Made by a program: the position numbers and the translations under genes. A DNA stretch of 64,000 nucleotides, from contig CANRDC010000001.1 in the NCBI GenBank assembly GCA_947629245.1, forward strand, positions 29,667 to 93,666, written 5' to 3'. Shown piece by piece: positions 50,530-59,001 of this stretch (positions are counted from its first letter, which is position 1; every line of letters begins with the position of its first letter). The DNA comes from an uncultured Oscillospiraceae bacterium. Its GTDB lineage: Bacteria; Bacillota; Clostridia; Oscillospirales; Oscillospiraceae. The notes beneath the pieces were generated by a model. That model saw nothing but the letters and a program-made list of their open reading frames with translations. It did no database searches and had not been told where the DNA came from.

Positions 50530-51798
50530 GTGGCACTTAACTTAGGAGGTAAAAAGCGAGACCTCAGCCGACTGAAGAAGTCGAGGTCTGACGACGATAA
50601 AGTAACCGAGGTGGTCGGCGAAGTCGTTGGTGAGGATAACGATGCTCCGCCTGCACCCACACCGCCTGTCGAGGACAACCCTATGTTCAATCAGGGCGAC
50701 TTCTTCAACGGTGTGAGCGGGTTCAACACCGGCGACCCGGAGGACCTGGAGTCCGAAGATATGCAGGCCGCCATGCGTTACGGCGACGCTGGCTCTGAGG
50801 TGGACGACACTTCTATGGAAGCGTCTGAGCCTGAAGTGCATGGCGACGCCGAGGAAGCTCTCATTCACACATCTGTGGAAGAGAGCAGTGGCGACATTCC
50901 TACGAGGAGCGGGGAAATTCCCGGTCTCGGTCACAATACGACTGATGACTTTGTGGATAGTATTATGGGCGATGGCCAACTCGCCATGCCTATGACTGGT
51001 GCCAGTGACGGCGATGTCAGCACACATGTCGACAGGACTACTGAAGATGTCGAGACTCCTGACGAGGCTGGTCAGGAGTCTTTACATACTGACGGCTCTG
51101 ATGAGCCGGAGGAAGAAACCTCCGCGTATACTGCGACGGAGGATACAACAAATGAAAAGGAGATAAAAGAAATGTCCAACACTGTACTTGAGAACCCCAG
51201 CTTCACACTCATGGAGGGAAGCGACGACTCCACGAAGTTCGCCAATGGCTATGACCCGAACATGGCCGTGCTTTCCTACATCGGCAACACCGACATGCTC
51301 GTGGACTATATCCATCGGCTCAGCATGTTCCATCACGTGACCATGCCCCTGCGCGCCTGCGGCATCGACCCGGTCGTGTTCGACCACGTCACCCGCATCA
51401 GCTACGGCGAGAACGAGGACAACACGGACGCCGAGCCTTCCAACTTCTTCCCCGTGGAGGAGAAGGACGAGGCTCACACCGAGTACGACTACGAGATTAT
51501 CTCGGTCGACGGTGAGCTCTATATGTCCTGTGTGACCGACTGCATCGACAGGGACTACCTGTCCTCCATCATCGCCGAGGCCACGACCGCCATGATTGAG
51601 CGTGGCGAGTACGTGTTCCGCATGGTCGGCCTTAGACGTATTTCAGTCGACGGTACTGTTTCCGCCGGCACCCTCTTCAACACCCTCCGCCTCAACACCT
51701 ATGAGATGTCCACCCTCTGCACCTACATGGAGAAGTTCGGTGTACAGCCCGCTTATCAGGTCATTGAGGGCCACGAGTGCATCGTGTTCAAGAAGTAA
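50530..51798 (+). CDS. Acidic protein with internal second start, 422 aa
   Basis: GTG 50530 follows TGGGAGGTAATCAAA and gives (M)ALNLGGKKRDLSRLK. The first 214 residues are acidic and disordered. The rest is a folded domain (from residue 215) that begins at an in-frame ATG at 51172 with its own strong AAAGGAG nine bases upstream. From that point codon choice changes sharply to C- and G-ending codons, as in the genes at 61396 and 61715. So a long and a short product are expected, the short one perhaps far more abundant. Confidence 0.8.
   Translation: MALNLGGKKRDLSRLKKSRSDDDKVTEVVGEVVGEDNDAPPAPTPPVEDNPMFNQGDFFNGVSGFNTGDPEDLESEDMQAAMRYGDAGSEVDDTSMEASEPEVHGDAEEALIHTSVEESSGDIPTRSGEIPGLGHNTTDDFVDSIMGDGQLAMPMTGASDGDVSTHVDRTTEDVETPDEAGQESLHTDGSDEPEEETSAYTATEDTTNEKEIKEMSNTVLENPSFTLMEGSDDSTKFANGYDPNMAVLSYIGNTDMLVDYIHRLSMFHHVTMPLRACGIDPVVFDHVTRISYGENEDNTDAEPSNFFPVEEKDEAHTEYDYEIISVDGELYMSCVTDCIDRDYLSSIIAEATTAMIERGEYVFRMVGLRRISVDGTVSAGTLFNTLRLNTYEMSTLCTYMEKFGVQPAYQVIEGHECIVFKK
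51172..51798 (+). CDS. Internal-start product: C-terminal domain alone, 208 aa
   Basis: Same frame as the 50530 gene. ATG 51172 is preceded by AAAAGGAGATAAAAGAA, one of the best ribosome binding sites in the window. The product starts MSNTVLENPSFTLMEG and is an alpha/beta domain (YDYEIISVDGELYMS, IAEATTAMIERGEYVFRMVGLRRISV). Its codons are strongly biased to C in third position, typical of highly expressed genes. The domain is not recognised. Confidence 0.6.
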   Translation: MSNTVLENPSFTLMEGSDDSTKFANGYDPNMAVLSYIGNTDMLVDYIHRLSMFHHVTMPLRACGIDPVVFDHVTRISYGENEDNTDAEPSNFFPVEEKDEAHTEYDYEIISVDGELYMSCVTDCIDRDYLSSIIAEATTAMIERGEYVFRMVGLRRISVDGTVSAGTLFNTLRLNTYEMSTLCTYMEKFGVQPAYQVIEGHECIVFKK

Positions 51799-51801
51799 TC
51801 T

Positions 51802-52191
51802 ATGCCAGGCGAAGGTGATGACCTGCTGGAGCTTGGACAGATAACGCAAGACTTCGAGATAGACCTTGATGGCATTGGTAACATCGCCACGATTGTTGAT
51901 GTTACCAATGCCAAAGATTTCTCCTATCCAGCCATTGTTTTGTCTGGCGTGTCGTTCAGAGACACTCTCCGAGTTCTCGAAGGGATAGCTAAAGACTCCT
52001 ACAGGTCTACTGATGTTTGGTTGGATATGGAGGACGGAGCTATTCCATCACGAATAGGGACATTGCCTCTCACGATGGACACACTTATTGTCTTACGCTA
52101 TCTTGGTGTTCAAGTCACACTTTATCTGGCAGAAGACAGCGTGGAGGTACTCGACCTAACTGACCCAGATGTTCTGGAGAGATTTATCTAA
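51802..52191 (+). CDS. Unknown protein, 129 aa
   Basis: ATG lies three bases after the previous stop with no ribosome binding site of its own, so its translation should depend on the gene before it. The sequence is alpha/beta with many Asp (LDGIGNIATIVDVTN, LPLTMDTLIVLRYLGVQVTLYL). No motif recognised; acidic overall. Confidence 0.75.
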   Translation: MPGEGDDLLELGQITQDFEIDLDGIGNIATIVDVTNAKDFSYPAIVLSGVSFRDTLRVLEGIAKDSYRSTDVWLDMEDGAIPSRIGTLPLTMDTLIVLRYLGVQVTLYLAEDSVEVLDLTDPDVLERFI

Positions 52192-52211
52192 AGAAAGAAG
52201 TGGCATTAACT

Positions 52212-52772
52212 ATGAAAAAGTTCCTTGTACTCCTTATGTGCTTGGCGCTCGCCTTCATGCTTGTTGCCTGTGGTAACAGCAGTGATAGCGAGGGGACAGA
52301 GCCGCCTGCAAACTCCGGCGACGCCTCTCAGGGTGAGCAGCCCGGCACGCAGGGTAGCCAGTCTGGAAATCAGGGCGGCGTGGATTTTGATTTGAACGCT
52401 CCGCCTGACCCGGGCTTCGACTCCCCTGCTACTAATCAGAGCGACGACAGCAAGCTCTATACTATCATTGACGACTACGCCTATGAGCTTGACCCGAATA
52501 CCCTTGAGGCCGTGGGACCTCCGTTGGACCCCATCACACATCAGCCTGTGGATAACCCTGTGTTTGGTGGGACTAACCCGTCTATGGGGAATAACCCTCA
52601 GTATAATAATGACGACACTACTGAGCCCACTGATACGACTACTCCTCCGGACGATATGACTAAACCAGCTGATACTACGAAGCCGGAAGATACGACTAAG
52701 CCCACTGATACTACGAAGCCCGACGACAGCACGAAGCTTCCTAACACCGGCGAGTTCCTTGAGGACGACTAA
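52212..52772 (+). CDS. Lipoprotein ending in an LPNTG motif, 186 aa
   Basis: ATG 52212 gives MKKFLVLLMCLALAFMLVAC, a lipoprotein signal peptide with lipobox LVAC; an in-frame GTG at 52200 is less likely. The chain is Pro/Thr/Asp/Gln-rich with a run of five to six D-T-T-K-P repeats like cell-wall spanning regions. It ends KLPNTGEFLEDD: LPNTGE is a sortase recognition sequence, but the usual hydrophobic helix and basic tail are missing. It is therefore either a relic, a soluble sortase substrate, or a chance match in a Pro-rich end. Confidence 0.75.
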   Translation: MKKFLVLLMCLALAFMLVACGNSSDSEGTEPPANSGDASQGEQPGTQGSQSGNQGGVDFDLNAPPDPGFDSPATNQSDDSKLYTIIDDYAYELDPNTLEAVGPPLDPITHQPVDNPVFGGTNPSMGNNPQYNNDDTTEPTDTTTPPDDMTKPADTTKPEDTTKPTDTTKPDDSTKLPNTGEFLEDD

Positions 52773-52789
52773 TATGGAGGTTTAAAGCT

Positions 52790-52963
52790 ATGTCTGGCTT
52801 CGGCGAACTCCTCGTGAAGATAATCCCCTGGATTATCCCTATTTGCCTTGGTGTCAGTTTCATTATGAACCATGACATCACACCGCCCGGTCAGAAGAAG
52901 TCGAAGCCTGACGATAAAAGTAGCTCTTCCTCCTCTGACCAGAACGACTCGACTGGGAAGTGA
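52790..52963 (+). CDS. Small membrane protein, 57 aa
   Basis: ATG 52790 follows TATGGAGGTTTAAAGCT. One membrane helix (ELLVKIIPWIIPICLGVSFIM) at residues 6-26, then a polar tail with a six-Ser run. TGA stop at 52961 and the next gene starts five bases later. Too small for reliable family assignment. Confidence 0.6.
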   Translation: MSGFGELLVKIIPWIIPICLGVSFIMNHDITPPGQKKSKPDDKSSSSSSDQNDSTGK

Positions 52964-52967
52964 TACT

Positions 52968-53273
52968 ATGGTTATCGGTCTCGTTATATTGCTCTTCGCT
53001 GTATTCTTTGTAGTGTTCGGGAGCAATGAGTCCGATGCAATCGTCATGTATTACGCTCCCGACGACTCTACCTTCGACGGCTCAGTCGAAAGACCTGACT
53101 TGAGTGATGATACGGACGCAGAGGGCGTCGATACTACTTATCCAGATGAAATGTCTGAACCTGCAGCGACTAATCGAGTGCACGGTGATAGACCAGCGGA
53201 GAACGCTGAGGTCGCTGATATGCCTGACTCTAAAGACTTGGCGGCCGACATCTGGAAGAACTTCGACCTTTAA
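52968..53273 (+). CDS. Small membrane protein, 101 aa
   Basis: ATG 52968 follows GGGAAGTGATACT; the longer open frame from 52872 lies inside the preceding small gene. An N-terminal hydrophobic helix (VIGLVILLFAVFFVVFG) is followed by an acidic, Asp-rich domain, probably outside or at the membrane surface. No family recognised. Confidence 0.7.
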   Translation: MVIGLVILLFAVFFVVFGSNESDAIVMYYAPDDSTFDGSVERPDLSDDTDAEGVDTTYPDEMSEPAATNRVHGDRPAENAEVADMPDSKDLAADIWKNFDL

Positions 53274-53285
53274 GGAGCGTTCGCC

Positions 53286-53687
53286 ATGCTTACTAAGAAA
53301 ACCGTTCTGAGGCTGAGCTTCTATATCCCAGGCGTTATAGTGCTTATACGCCTGGGGTTCACCATATGGGTGCTGGCGTCAAATCCCTTGGGTTTAAAGC
53401 TCGCATTCATTCAGCTTGTTCCGATGGGAGTTTTGTTGGCGTCTTGTTTTGGGCACTTCAAACTCTATCGGGACGGCGTCCCTGTTATATCTCTAATGGC
53501 ACCGACCATTGTGCATTTCATCTTGATACTCGTCTTTTATAAGACGACTCAGTTGGTGCCGTTTCTTCCGACCTTTGTGCCGGATATTGTATACCTCGTC
53601 GCTAAGTCTATTAAGGCTAACCTCTTCCCGTTCTATGTGGAAGGCGAGGATAAAAATGAGTTCCTCGATTTGACGGGGAACAACTAA
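53286..53687 (+). CDS. Multi-pass membrane protein, 133 aa
   Basis: ATG follows TTAAGGAGCGTTCGCC. Three to four hydrophobic helices (IPGVIVLIRLGFTIWVLA, LAFIQLVPMGVLLASCFG, PTIVHFILILVFY). Ends in a short charged tail. No known function. The terminator follows six bases after the stop. Confidence 0.75.
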   Translation: MLTKKTVLRLSFYIPGVIVLIRLGFTIWVLASNPLGLKLAFIQLVPMGVLLASCFGHFKLYRDGVPVISLMAPTIVHFILILVFYKTTQLVPFLPTFVPDIVYLVAKSIKANLFPFYVEGEDKNEFLDLTGNN

Positions 53688-53692
53688 ATTAT

Positions 53693-53728
53693 AAAGCGGA
53701 GTAACTTCGGTTACTCCGCTTTGCGCTT
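53693..53728 (+). terminator. Terminator with UUCG loop
   Basis: A perfect 13-bp stem (53693-53705 with 53710-53722) closed by the very stable TTCG loop. A T-run ends the 3' arm. Confidence 0.9.
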
Positions 53729-53756
53729 CATTTAATTTAGTCGCCATGTCTTTCGC

Positions 53757-53784
53757 TTGCAATTGAAATTGAATGTAATATACT
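53757..53784 (+). promoter_or_regulatory. Sigma-70-like promoter candidate
   Basis: TTGCAA (53757-53762), 16-base spacer, TATACT (53779-53784), placed between a terminator and the start at 53844. The repeat CATTTAATTTA occurs on both sides of it (about 53729 and 53817). Confidence 0.5.
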
Positions 53785-53843
53785 GCGTACATATCTAATG
53801 TGTGCGATACCCTTGCATTTAATTTAATACGGAGGTAAATGCT

Positions 53844-54749
53844 ATGCTTGAGAAAGTCAGCAACCCCATCTATGGAGACGATGGGGAAACGAAGCTTCTC
53901 GACGTTGGGAGAATAAGTCCAGACTCAACGTTCGAGTGCATCGCCTATGTGCGTGGGGGACAGCATAAGTTCACACGCGCCGGCAAACCATTCATCACTC
54001 TCTATCTCCTCGATGTTCATGGCGTGGTCATTCCCGGCTATGTCTTTGATGTCGAGGACTTCAAGGCCGCCGGGCTTGAGCTCACTAAGGTAATCCATAG
54101 TGTGGTCAAGCTCACAGTCTCGGAGAACTATCTCGATGGCATCGGTATGACTGTGATTATAAAGAGCGCCGCTATCATCGAGGACCCCACTCCCGCCATG
54201 GTTAGCACATTCGTCGGGGCTGTCGACAGTGTGTCCACTATCTATCAGGATTTGACCGACGGCATCAAGAAGCATCTCAAGGTGACCGTCAATCTGCCAT
54301 ACTCTATGTGCACGACATCGTACATGGATTACTACAGCGGCCGTGTCGGAGGTCAGTGCCTCCACTACTACAACATGCTCAAGACCCTCGAAGTCTGGTC
54401 TAATGACATGACTATGGAGGAAGAGCATGACCTCTTTGCAACATTCGTTATGTATATTTTTGTGCATAATAACTATCTCGACGCCGTGGAACGCGGCAAG
54501 GACGACATTGGTCTCGTTCAAACATTGACAGCATCGGTATCAAGGTATATGGAAGCTTTGAAGGCCGGAGCTGGCACAATGGAAGTAATACATGTGTTCT
54601 TCGGATATAAGCCGAAAGACCTGTTCGTGCGCATGGTACACGAGGCCTCTAACGTCAATCTTCGCATGATGAAGGAGCTTAGTGTGTATCGCGCACTTCC
54701 TACAACACGCGAAGGAGATGCTGGATATGGCACAATCAAACGGTACTAA
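53844..54749 (+). CDS. OB-fold protein, 301 aa
   Basis: ATG follows ATACGGAGGTAAATGCT. Residues 25-110 show an OB-type nucleic-acid-binding pattern: FECIAYVRGGQHKFTRAGKPFITLYLLD then HGVVIPGYVFD, as in the N-terminal OB domain of YhaM-type exoribonucleases and of single-strand binding modules. The rest is helical and lacks the HD residues of YhaM. So it may bind single-stranded DNA or RNA without cutting it. Its last 23 bases overlap the following lipoprotein gene. First gene after the promoter candidate at 53757. Confidence 0.65.
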   Translation: MLEKVSNPIYGDDGETKLLDVGRISPDSTFECIAYVRGGQHKFTRAGKPFITLYLLDVHGVVIPGYVFDVEDFKAAGLELTKVIHSVVKLTVSENYLDGIGMTVIIKSAAIIEDPTPAMVSTFVGAVDSVSTIYQDLTDGIKKHLKVTVNLPYSMCTTSYMDYYSGRVGGQCLHYYNMLKTLEVWSNDMTMEEEHDLFATFVMYIFVHNNYLDAVERGKDDIGLVQTLTASVSRYMEALKAGAGTMEVIHVFFGYKPKDLFVRMVHEASNVNLRMMKELSVYRALPTTREGDAGYGTIKRY

Positions 54750-55962
54750 AATCTTTAAGGTGGTCGCAGCTACTTTGGCCTTGGCCGCCATGTTATCCGG
54801 GTGCAATATAGGTGACATGTTGCGCCCGGATTTAAACCCTGGGAAGATACGTATCTTCCCTAACGCCGCCTACGCCGCTGACGACGAGATGTTGGATAAT
54901 GGCCCCGCTGAAGATGGTGTACCTGATAGTACTCCGGGCCAGAGTTCAAACTACTGGCCCGGTGGTTCCACTTCTACAAATGGCGACAACACCAGCGCGT
55001 TCAAGAGGTACAACCTGAACACAGACCACACGAGATATAAGGCGATTGACTACCCTGTACTGAGTTCAAATAACTACCAAAAGTATCTGGAGGACGACCT
55101 CTACACTCCGCTTAAGGAACTTATCGAGTCTCTTGAGAATAAGGACGACTTGTATGTTCGAGTCATGCACACTGGCTATACATATACTACGAGCACCGGT
55201 GAGTACAAACAGAGTATTCCGTTTGACGAGAAGATTGCCGGCGCTAATATGAAAAATAGTTGTAGTGGCTACGCACTTCGGGAGTATGTCTTAAGCTGGG
55301 TGGGTGACCTTGCTGTTAATACGGACAGGATTGAAGATAGTAAGAAAACTGCCGCCACGAAGATTGATAAACTAATCTCTCGTGATGGGACAGAGCTTAC
55401 GTTGGACTCCGATATTGAAGCAGTAAAGGCCGACGGGTTTTTGTCACTTCCGTATCGCAATATGATGCAGAATGTCTATCACCCTTACGCCACGCTCGGA
55501 GAGTTCAGGGACGCAACGCAGAATACTCCTTACTCTGCAATTCCATCGCTCGGCGTGTATGTGTACAGTAGCGCTTCTTCTCGCTCTGAGCTAAAACTCA
55601 ATGAGACTGACAGTGTATATGATAAACCTTATGATGGTTCTATTAAAGACGCCGCTGTCGAGAAAGTGTTTGAGCACTACAACCAGTACGAGTTCAGAGA
55701 CAAGGCACCAACACAACGTTGCGTGACGGATACGAGTTCTATGCTGTGGTCTTACATCGACGGGTATAATCGCACACTTATTTATGTGTGTACGAAGCCT
55801 GGCGAAGACCTGGCGGAGACGATGGGCGATAGTGCATATCGTCAGTTGCTTACTCTTGTCGGTAACTTGAAGGCTATCAATCGGCCCGACGACATCATCA
55901 ACTCCAGCTCTAAGTACAGCGGATATAAGATTGTTCCGCTGGATACAAAGGGGACTGCATAA
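54727..55962 (+). CDS. Large lipoprotein, 411 aa
   Basis: ATG 54727 lies ten bases after GAAGGAG and overlaps the end of the OB-fold gene. Residues 1-26 are a signal peptide with lipobox LSGC. A Ser/Gly/Asn linker (about 60-100) precedes a domain of roughly 310 residues with many Tyr, Asp and Ser (YVRVMHTGYTYTTSTGEY). No motif recognised. It should sit on the outer membrane face of a Gram-positive host. The stop codon shares a base with the next start (TAATG). Confidence 0.75.
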   Translation: MAQSNGTKIFKVVAATLALAAMLSGCNIGDMLRPDLNPGKIRIFPNAAYAADDEMLDNGPAEDGVPDSTPGQSSNYWPGGSTSTNGDNTSAFKRYNLNTDHTRYKAIDYPVLSSNNYQKYLEDDLYTPLKELIESLENKDDLYVRVMHTGYTYTTSTGEYKQSIPFDEKIAGANMKNSCSGYALREYVLSWVGDLAVNTDRIEDSKKTAATKIDKLISRDGTELTLDSDIEAVKADGFLSLPYRNMMQNVYHPYATLGEFRDATQNTPYSAIPSLGVYVYSSASSRSELKLNETDSVYDKPYDGSIKDAAVEKVFEHYNQYEFRDKAPTQRCVTDTSSMLWSYIDGYNRTLIYVCTKPGEDLAETMGDSAYRQLLTLVGNLKAINRPDDIINSSSKYSGYKIVPLDTKGTA

Positions 55963-57149
55963 TGGATTTTCTTACAAATTCTATATTCTCCGAGGAGAAC
56001 AGAACCCTACTCGGAGTTACGTTAACTCACTTCGACCCGACGGAATACACCGGTCGCGCACAGTCGAAGATGTACTCTCTCGAAGACTTGATAAAAGTGT
56101 ATCCGTCACTGCAGCCTCGTGGCTTTCGCGTGACGGAGAGTGGTGAGCTTCGTTCTGACACTAACGCCAGGACTTTGCTCTCTAATGATATTGTCGCGTT
56201 CATCGAAGCAGAGTACGCCAGGATTAAGCCGAAGAGGAAGGACATCACTGACCTCGTGCTTTTCGGCGTGGAGAACGGCGGCGCCACGTGTCTCAACTCA
56301 GAGACGGACCTTAAGGCTGGTTCCCTTTCGGAGCCACCTATACTCGTGCCGTTCCAAAACTACAAAGTGTCCTCTTCGTCTATGAACATCTATGCGCCGT
56401 TTAAAGCTCCGGACGGGAGGTTTAGGACGCACTCGCTCCTTGAGATGGAGGACGGAGGCAGTAAGCATTTCTTCGCCATGTTTCCTGCTGGCACCGATTT
56501 AAGACCTTTCTATGAAATGGTCGGACTTATCGGTACCATGGAAGTTGACGGAACTGAGATGGACGTGTACGACGTGCAGTCCTTCTTAGAGCCGTCGCCC
56601 GTGCGTGTCGGTGAAGCGTTTCTCAATTACCTCGCCTACAATGTCGCCTATTACGATATTGGTAAGAAGGTAATGAAAGACCTTGTACCGAGCACCTTCG
56701 ATGACCGCTCCAGTGAAGTCAGTCCTATGATGCTCGAACGCAGGAAACCTTCGAGGAACTGCTCTATCATTCATAACTTCAAGAAAGCATACACGGAGGA
56801 CATTCTTAGGATTGCCTCCGATGCTTCTCGGCTCAACGCCTATATGGAGGCTGGGCCTGAGTCTATCCCTACGTTTCTGTGGTTGCAGGAGTTCATGACC
56901 AGTCCATGGTACACCGATAAAAACTACAACGACGGAAACATGAGCGAGGACGAGGAAGAAATGGTGCGGAGGAAAACAACCGCTATGAATTTGATGATTG
57001 CCATTCGTCGCGATGGACTCAAGTTCGGTTTAGAGTTGTTAACCCACCGCGCCTATCAGTGCACATTGTTCCCTCCTGGGAGCGAGCTGCCTTGGATTTT
57101 GAAGGGAGGAGAAGTCTATGGACAGTCGGCTAAAAAGGTCACCTTCTAA
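55962..57149 (+). CDS. Unknown protein, 395 aa
   Basis: ATG overlaps the TAA of the lipoprotein gene, so translation is coupled. Mixed alpha/beta, soluble; the first third has SLEDLIKVYPSLQ and many Arg/Lys (ARIKPKRKD), the middle is strand-rich (VSSSSMNIYAPFKAPDGRF), the end helical. No motif recognised. It overlaps the next gene by 32 bases, which also points to one operon from 53844 on. Confidence 0.78.
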   Translation: MDFLTNSIFSEENRTLLGVTLTHFDPTEYTGRAQSKMYSLEDLIKVYPSLQPRGFRVTESGELRSDTNARTLLSNDIVAFIEAEYARIKPKRKDITDLVLFGVENGGATCLNSETDLKAGSLSEPPILVPFQNYKVSSSSMNIYAPFKAPDGRFRTHSLLEMEDGGSKHFFAMFPAGTDLRPFYEMVGLIGTMEVDGTEMDVYDVQSFLEPSPVRVGEAFLNYLAYNVAYYDIGKKVMKDLVPSTFDDRSSEVSPMMLERRKPSRNCSIIHNFKKAYTEDILRIASDASRLNAYMEAGPESIPTFLWLQEFMTSPWYTDKNYNDGNMSEDEEEMVRRKTTAMNLMIAIRRDGLKFGLELLTHRAYQCTLFPPGSELPWILKGGEVYGQSAKKVTF

Positions 57150-58140
57150 TGGTGTCGAGCTGGAAAACATTAGCCTCTGGCTAAAGAACATCCTCCCTAT
57201 ATCTCAGAAGGCGCGCAAGGCTATCATCGTGAACGGTCGCCTGTTGATGAACAACCGGCGTATCGTGTACGCCAGGCGTGAGGGGTACGATATTGTATTC
57301 TTTACAGTCAGTCAGGGTGCGGCTGAGAAGAAGTTTGAAGCTGGTGCTGAGCTGATACTGGAGTATCTCGATAACTTCGACAATCGCTTCGGCTATCTCA
57401 TTAACCGTGAGACGCGCGGTGAGAGAAACACAATCCAGTTCATCGAGGACCGCTCTACTGGCGCCTTGATTATCCGTAGCGAAATCTATGAGTGTCTCAC
57501 TGGCGTTGGCATCGGTCGCATGGACGGAAATCGAATTCACGCTATTGTTGACCGCTACGATGCTAACACATCGGCGAAACTTAAAGAGATTGTGGCATAC
57601 TGTATGTCTGGCTACTACGACATCTATGTGTGCCTGCTCAATAAGCCGCTAACCAGCAGCTACACCCGCATGAGAATTAAGAGTCACTTCGTCGCCGGGC
57701 TTTATCAACCAATCATTGTGGAGACTTCTGAAATCGTAAGTCCGTTGACCTACGGCTGGTTCAACCGTTTCCATGACTTGCTTGGGCTGAAAGAGGTCAA
57801 CCCGATGGAGGGCTATAACTTTGTCTCAACCACAGCGAAGAATGACGAACGCACATTCTATGTGAGATGCGTCTCGTCCTATGAGCTTGGCCTCAGACTT
57901 GTCGATAACCCTGAGGACCCTGGACAGCCTGGCGTCGTGCCGAGGCTGCTTGAGCGACCTGCTTTCATGTACATGCTACTTACCGTCTTAGAAGTTATTT
58001 TCATCAATAGGACTGGTGAAACTGGTCTAATGGTGAAAGAACATCAGGCGGATTTCAGAAAAATTGAGGAGAGCTATCCGGACTTCCTGACCAACTTCAT
58101 GACTGGAACTCTAAACGCTCTTCGACAGAGAGGTGCTTAA
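57118..58140 (+). CDS. Unknown protein, 340 aa
   Basis: ATG follows GGGAGGAGAAGTCT and lies inside the end of the previous gene. Alpha/beta sequence with a basic N-terminus (KNILPISQKARKAIIVNGRLL), a region with the pattern of paired strands (YDIVFFTVS, RNTIQFIEDRSTGALIIRS) and a helical C-terminus. No catalytic or nucleotide-binding motif is visible. Confidence 0.78.
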   Translation: MDSRLKRSPSNGVELENISLWLKNILPISQKARKAIIVNGRLLMNNRRIVYARREGYDIVFFTVSQGAAEKKFEAGAELILEYLDNFDNRFGYLINRETRGERNTIQFIEDRSTGALIIRSEIYECLTGVGIGRMDGNRIHAIVDRYDANTSAKLKEIVAYCMSGYYDIYVCLLNKPLTSSYTRMRIKSHFVAGLYQPIIVETSEIVSPLTYGWFNRFHDLLGLKEVNPMEGYNFVSTTAKNDERTFYVRCVSSYELGLRLVDNPEDPGQPGVVPRLLERPAFMYMLLTVLEVIFINRTGETGLMVKEHQADFRKIEESYPDFLTNFMTGTLNALRQRGA

Positions 58141-58142
58141 AA

Positions 58143-58997
58143 TTGACAGACGATGCTAAGAGGTTCCTTTGCCTCAATGCCGTCTTACACGGCTACAGCC
58201 CTATGGAAGCTTTCGACAGCGCAGACGACATGGCGGCGTGTCTTGAGACTTCCGCCGAGTACACCTGCACTCTTGAGGATAAGTTACTCAGCCTGCCTGA
58301 GAAACAGCTGAGTGAATATCCTCTCACCCTCGCGTATCTCAACTTCTATCGCAACGACTTCTATCCCTTTGTCCCTATAAGTGGGACTATGATGACAACC
58401 GCTCAGCTCGCTCAGTCTGACCGCGATTCCGGGTTGAAGAAGGACCTCGTTATGGACATCTTGATGGCCCTGGTGCGTGACGTTGAGACTGACACCAGGT
58501 ATTCTGAGCCTATGATAAACGACGGCGTTCTCTATTGCACAGAGGCTGAGTTCGTGAAGGTCGACCAGAGAATGTATGAGGCGTACACACTTCTTCGCGA
58601 TGGTCCTAAGGGGACTCCGAAGGGACTCCGTGATGCGCTGTGTAAGTACACCTGCACGGAGCCCTATGCCGCCATGTCTGCCAAGGTTGCCTTAAAGCTC
58701 CTTGAAGACATCATTAAGGCCGGCGTAAAGCCGACTGCATATCAGGAGTCACTCCTGCGTACGCCTGATTTCCTTGCTGTCTATAAGGAGACCGGCTGTA
58801 TCATGGCGCTTCAAAATCCGACCGGAGTGCATGTCGACTGGCTCCTTCCTACGGAGTACGGTACACGCTCTGTCTTCGTCACCGAGAAGACGAGCAACAT
58901 AAGAAGTCATATGGGGAGCAACATGCGCTCCCTTGTTGGCGCCAGATATGATAAACGTGTTGGTCACGTTGGAAAGATAATCTACGCGGGAGGCTGA
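58143..58997 (+). CDS. Unknown protein, 284 aa (TTG start)
   Basis: TTG 58143 follows GAGAGGTGCTTAAAA, two bases after the previous stop. Predicted helical, acidic in the first 60 residues, with Cys spread but not patterned, and a basic, Gly-containing end (GARYDKRVGHVGKIIYAGG). No family recognised. The next gene, the DEDDh exonuclease, starts four bases after its stop. Confidence 0.72.
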   Translation: MTDDAKRFLCLNAVLHGYSPMEAFDSADDMAACLETSAEYTCTLEDKLLSLPEKQLSEYPLTLAYLNFYRNDFYPFVPISGTMMTTAQLAQSDRDSGLKKDLVMDILMALVRDVETDTRYSEPMINDGVLYCTEAEFVKVDQRMYEAYTLLRDGPKGTPKGLRDALCKYTCTEPYAAMSAKVALKLLEDIIKAGVKPTAYQESLLRTPDFLAVYKETGCIMALQNPTGVHVDWLLPTEYGTRSVFVTEKTSNIRSHMGSNMRSLVGARYDKRVGHVGKIIYAGG

Positions 58998-59001
58998 AAC
59001 T

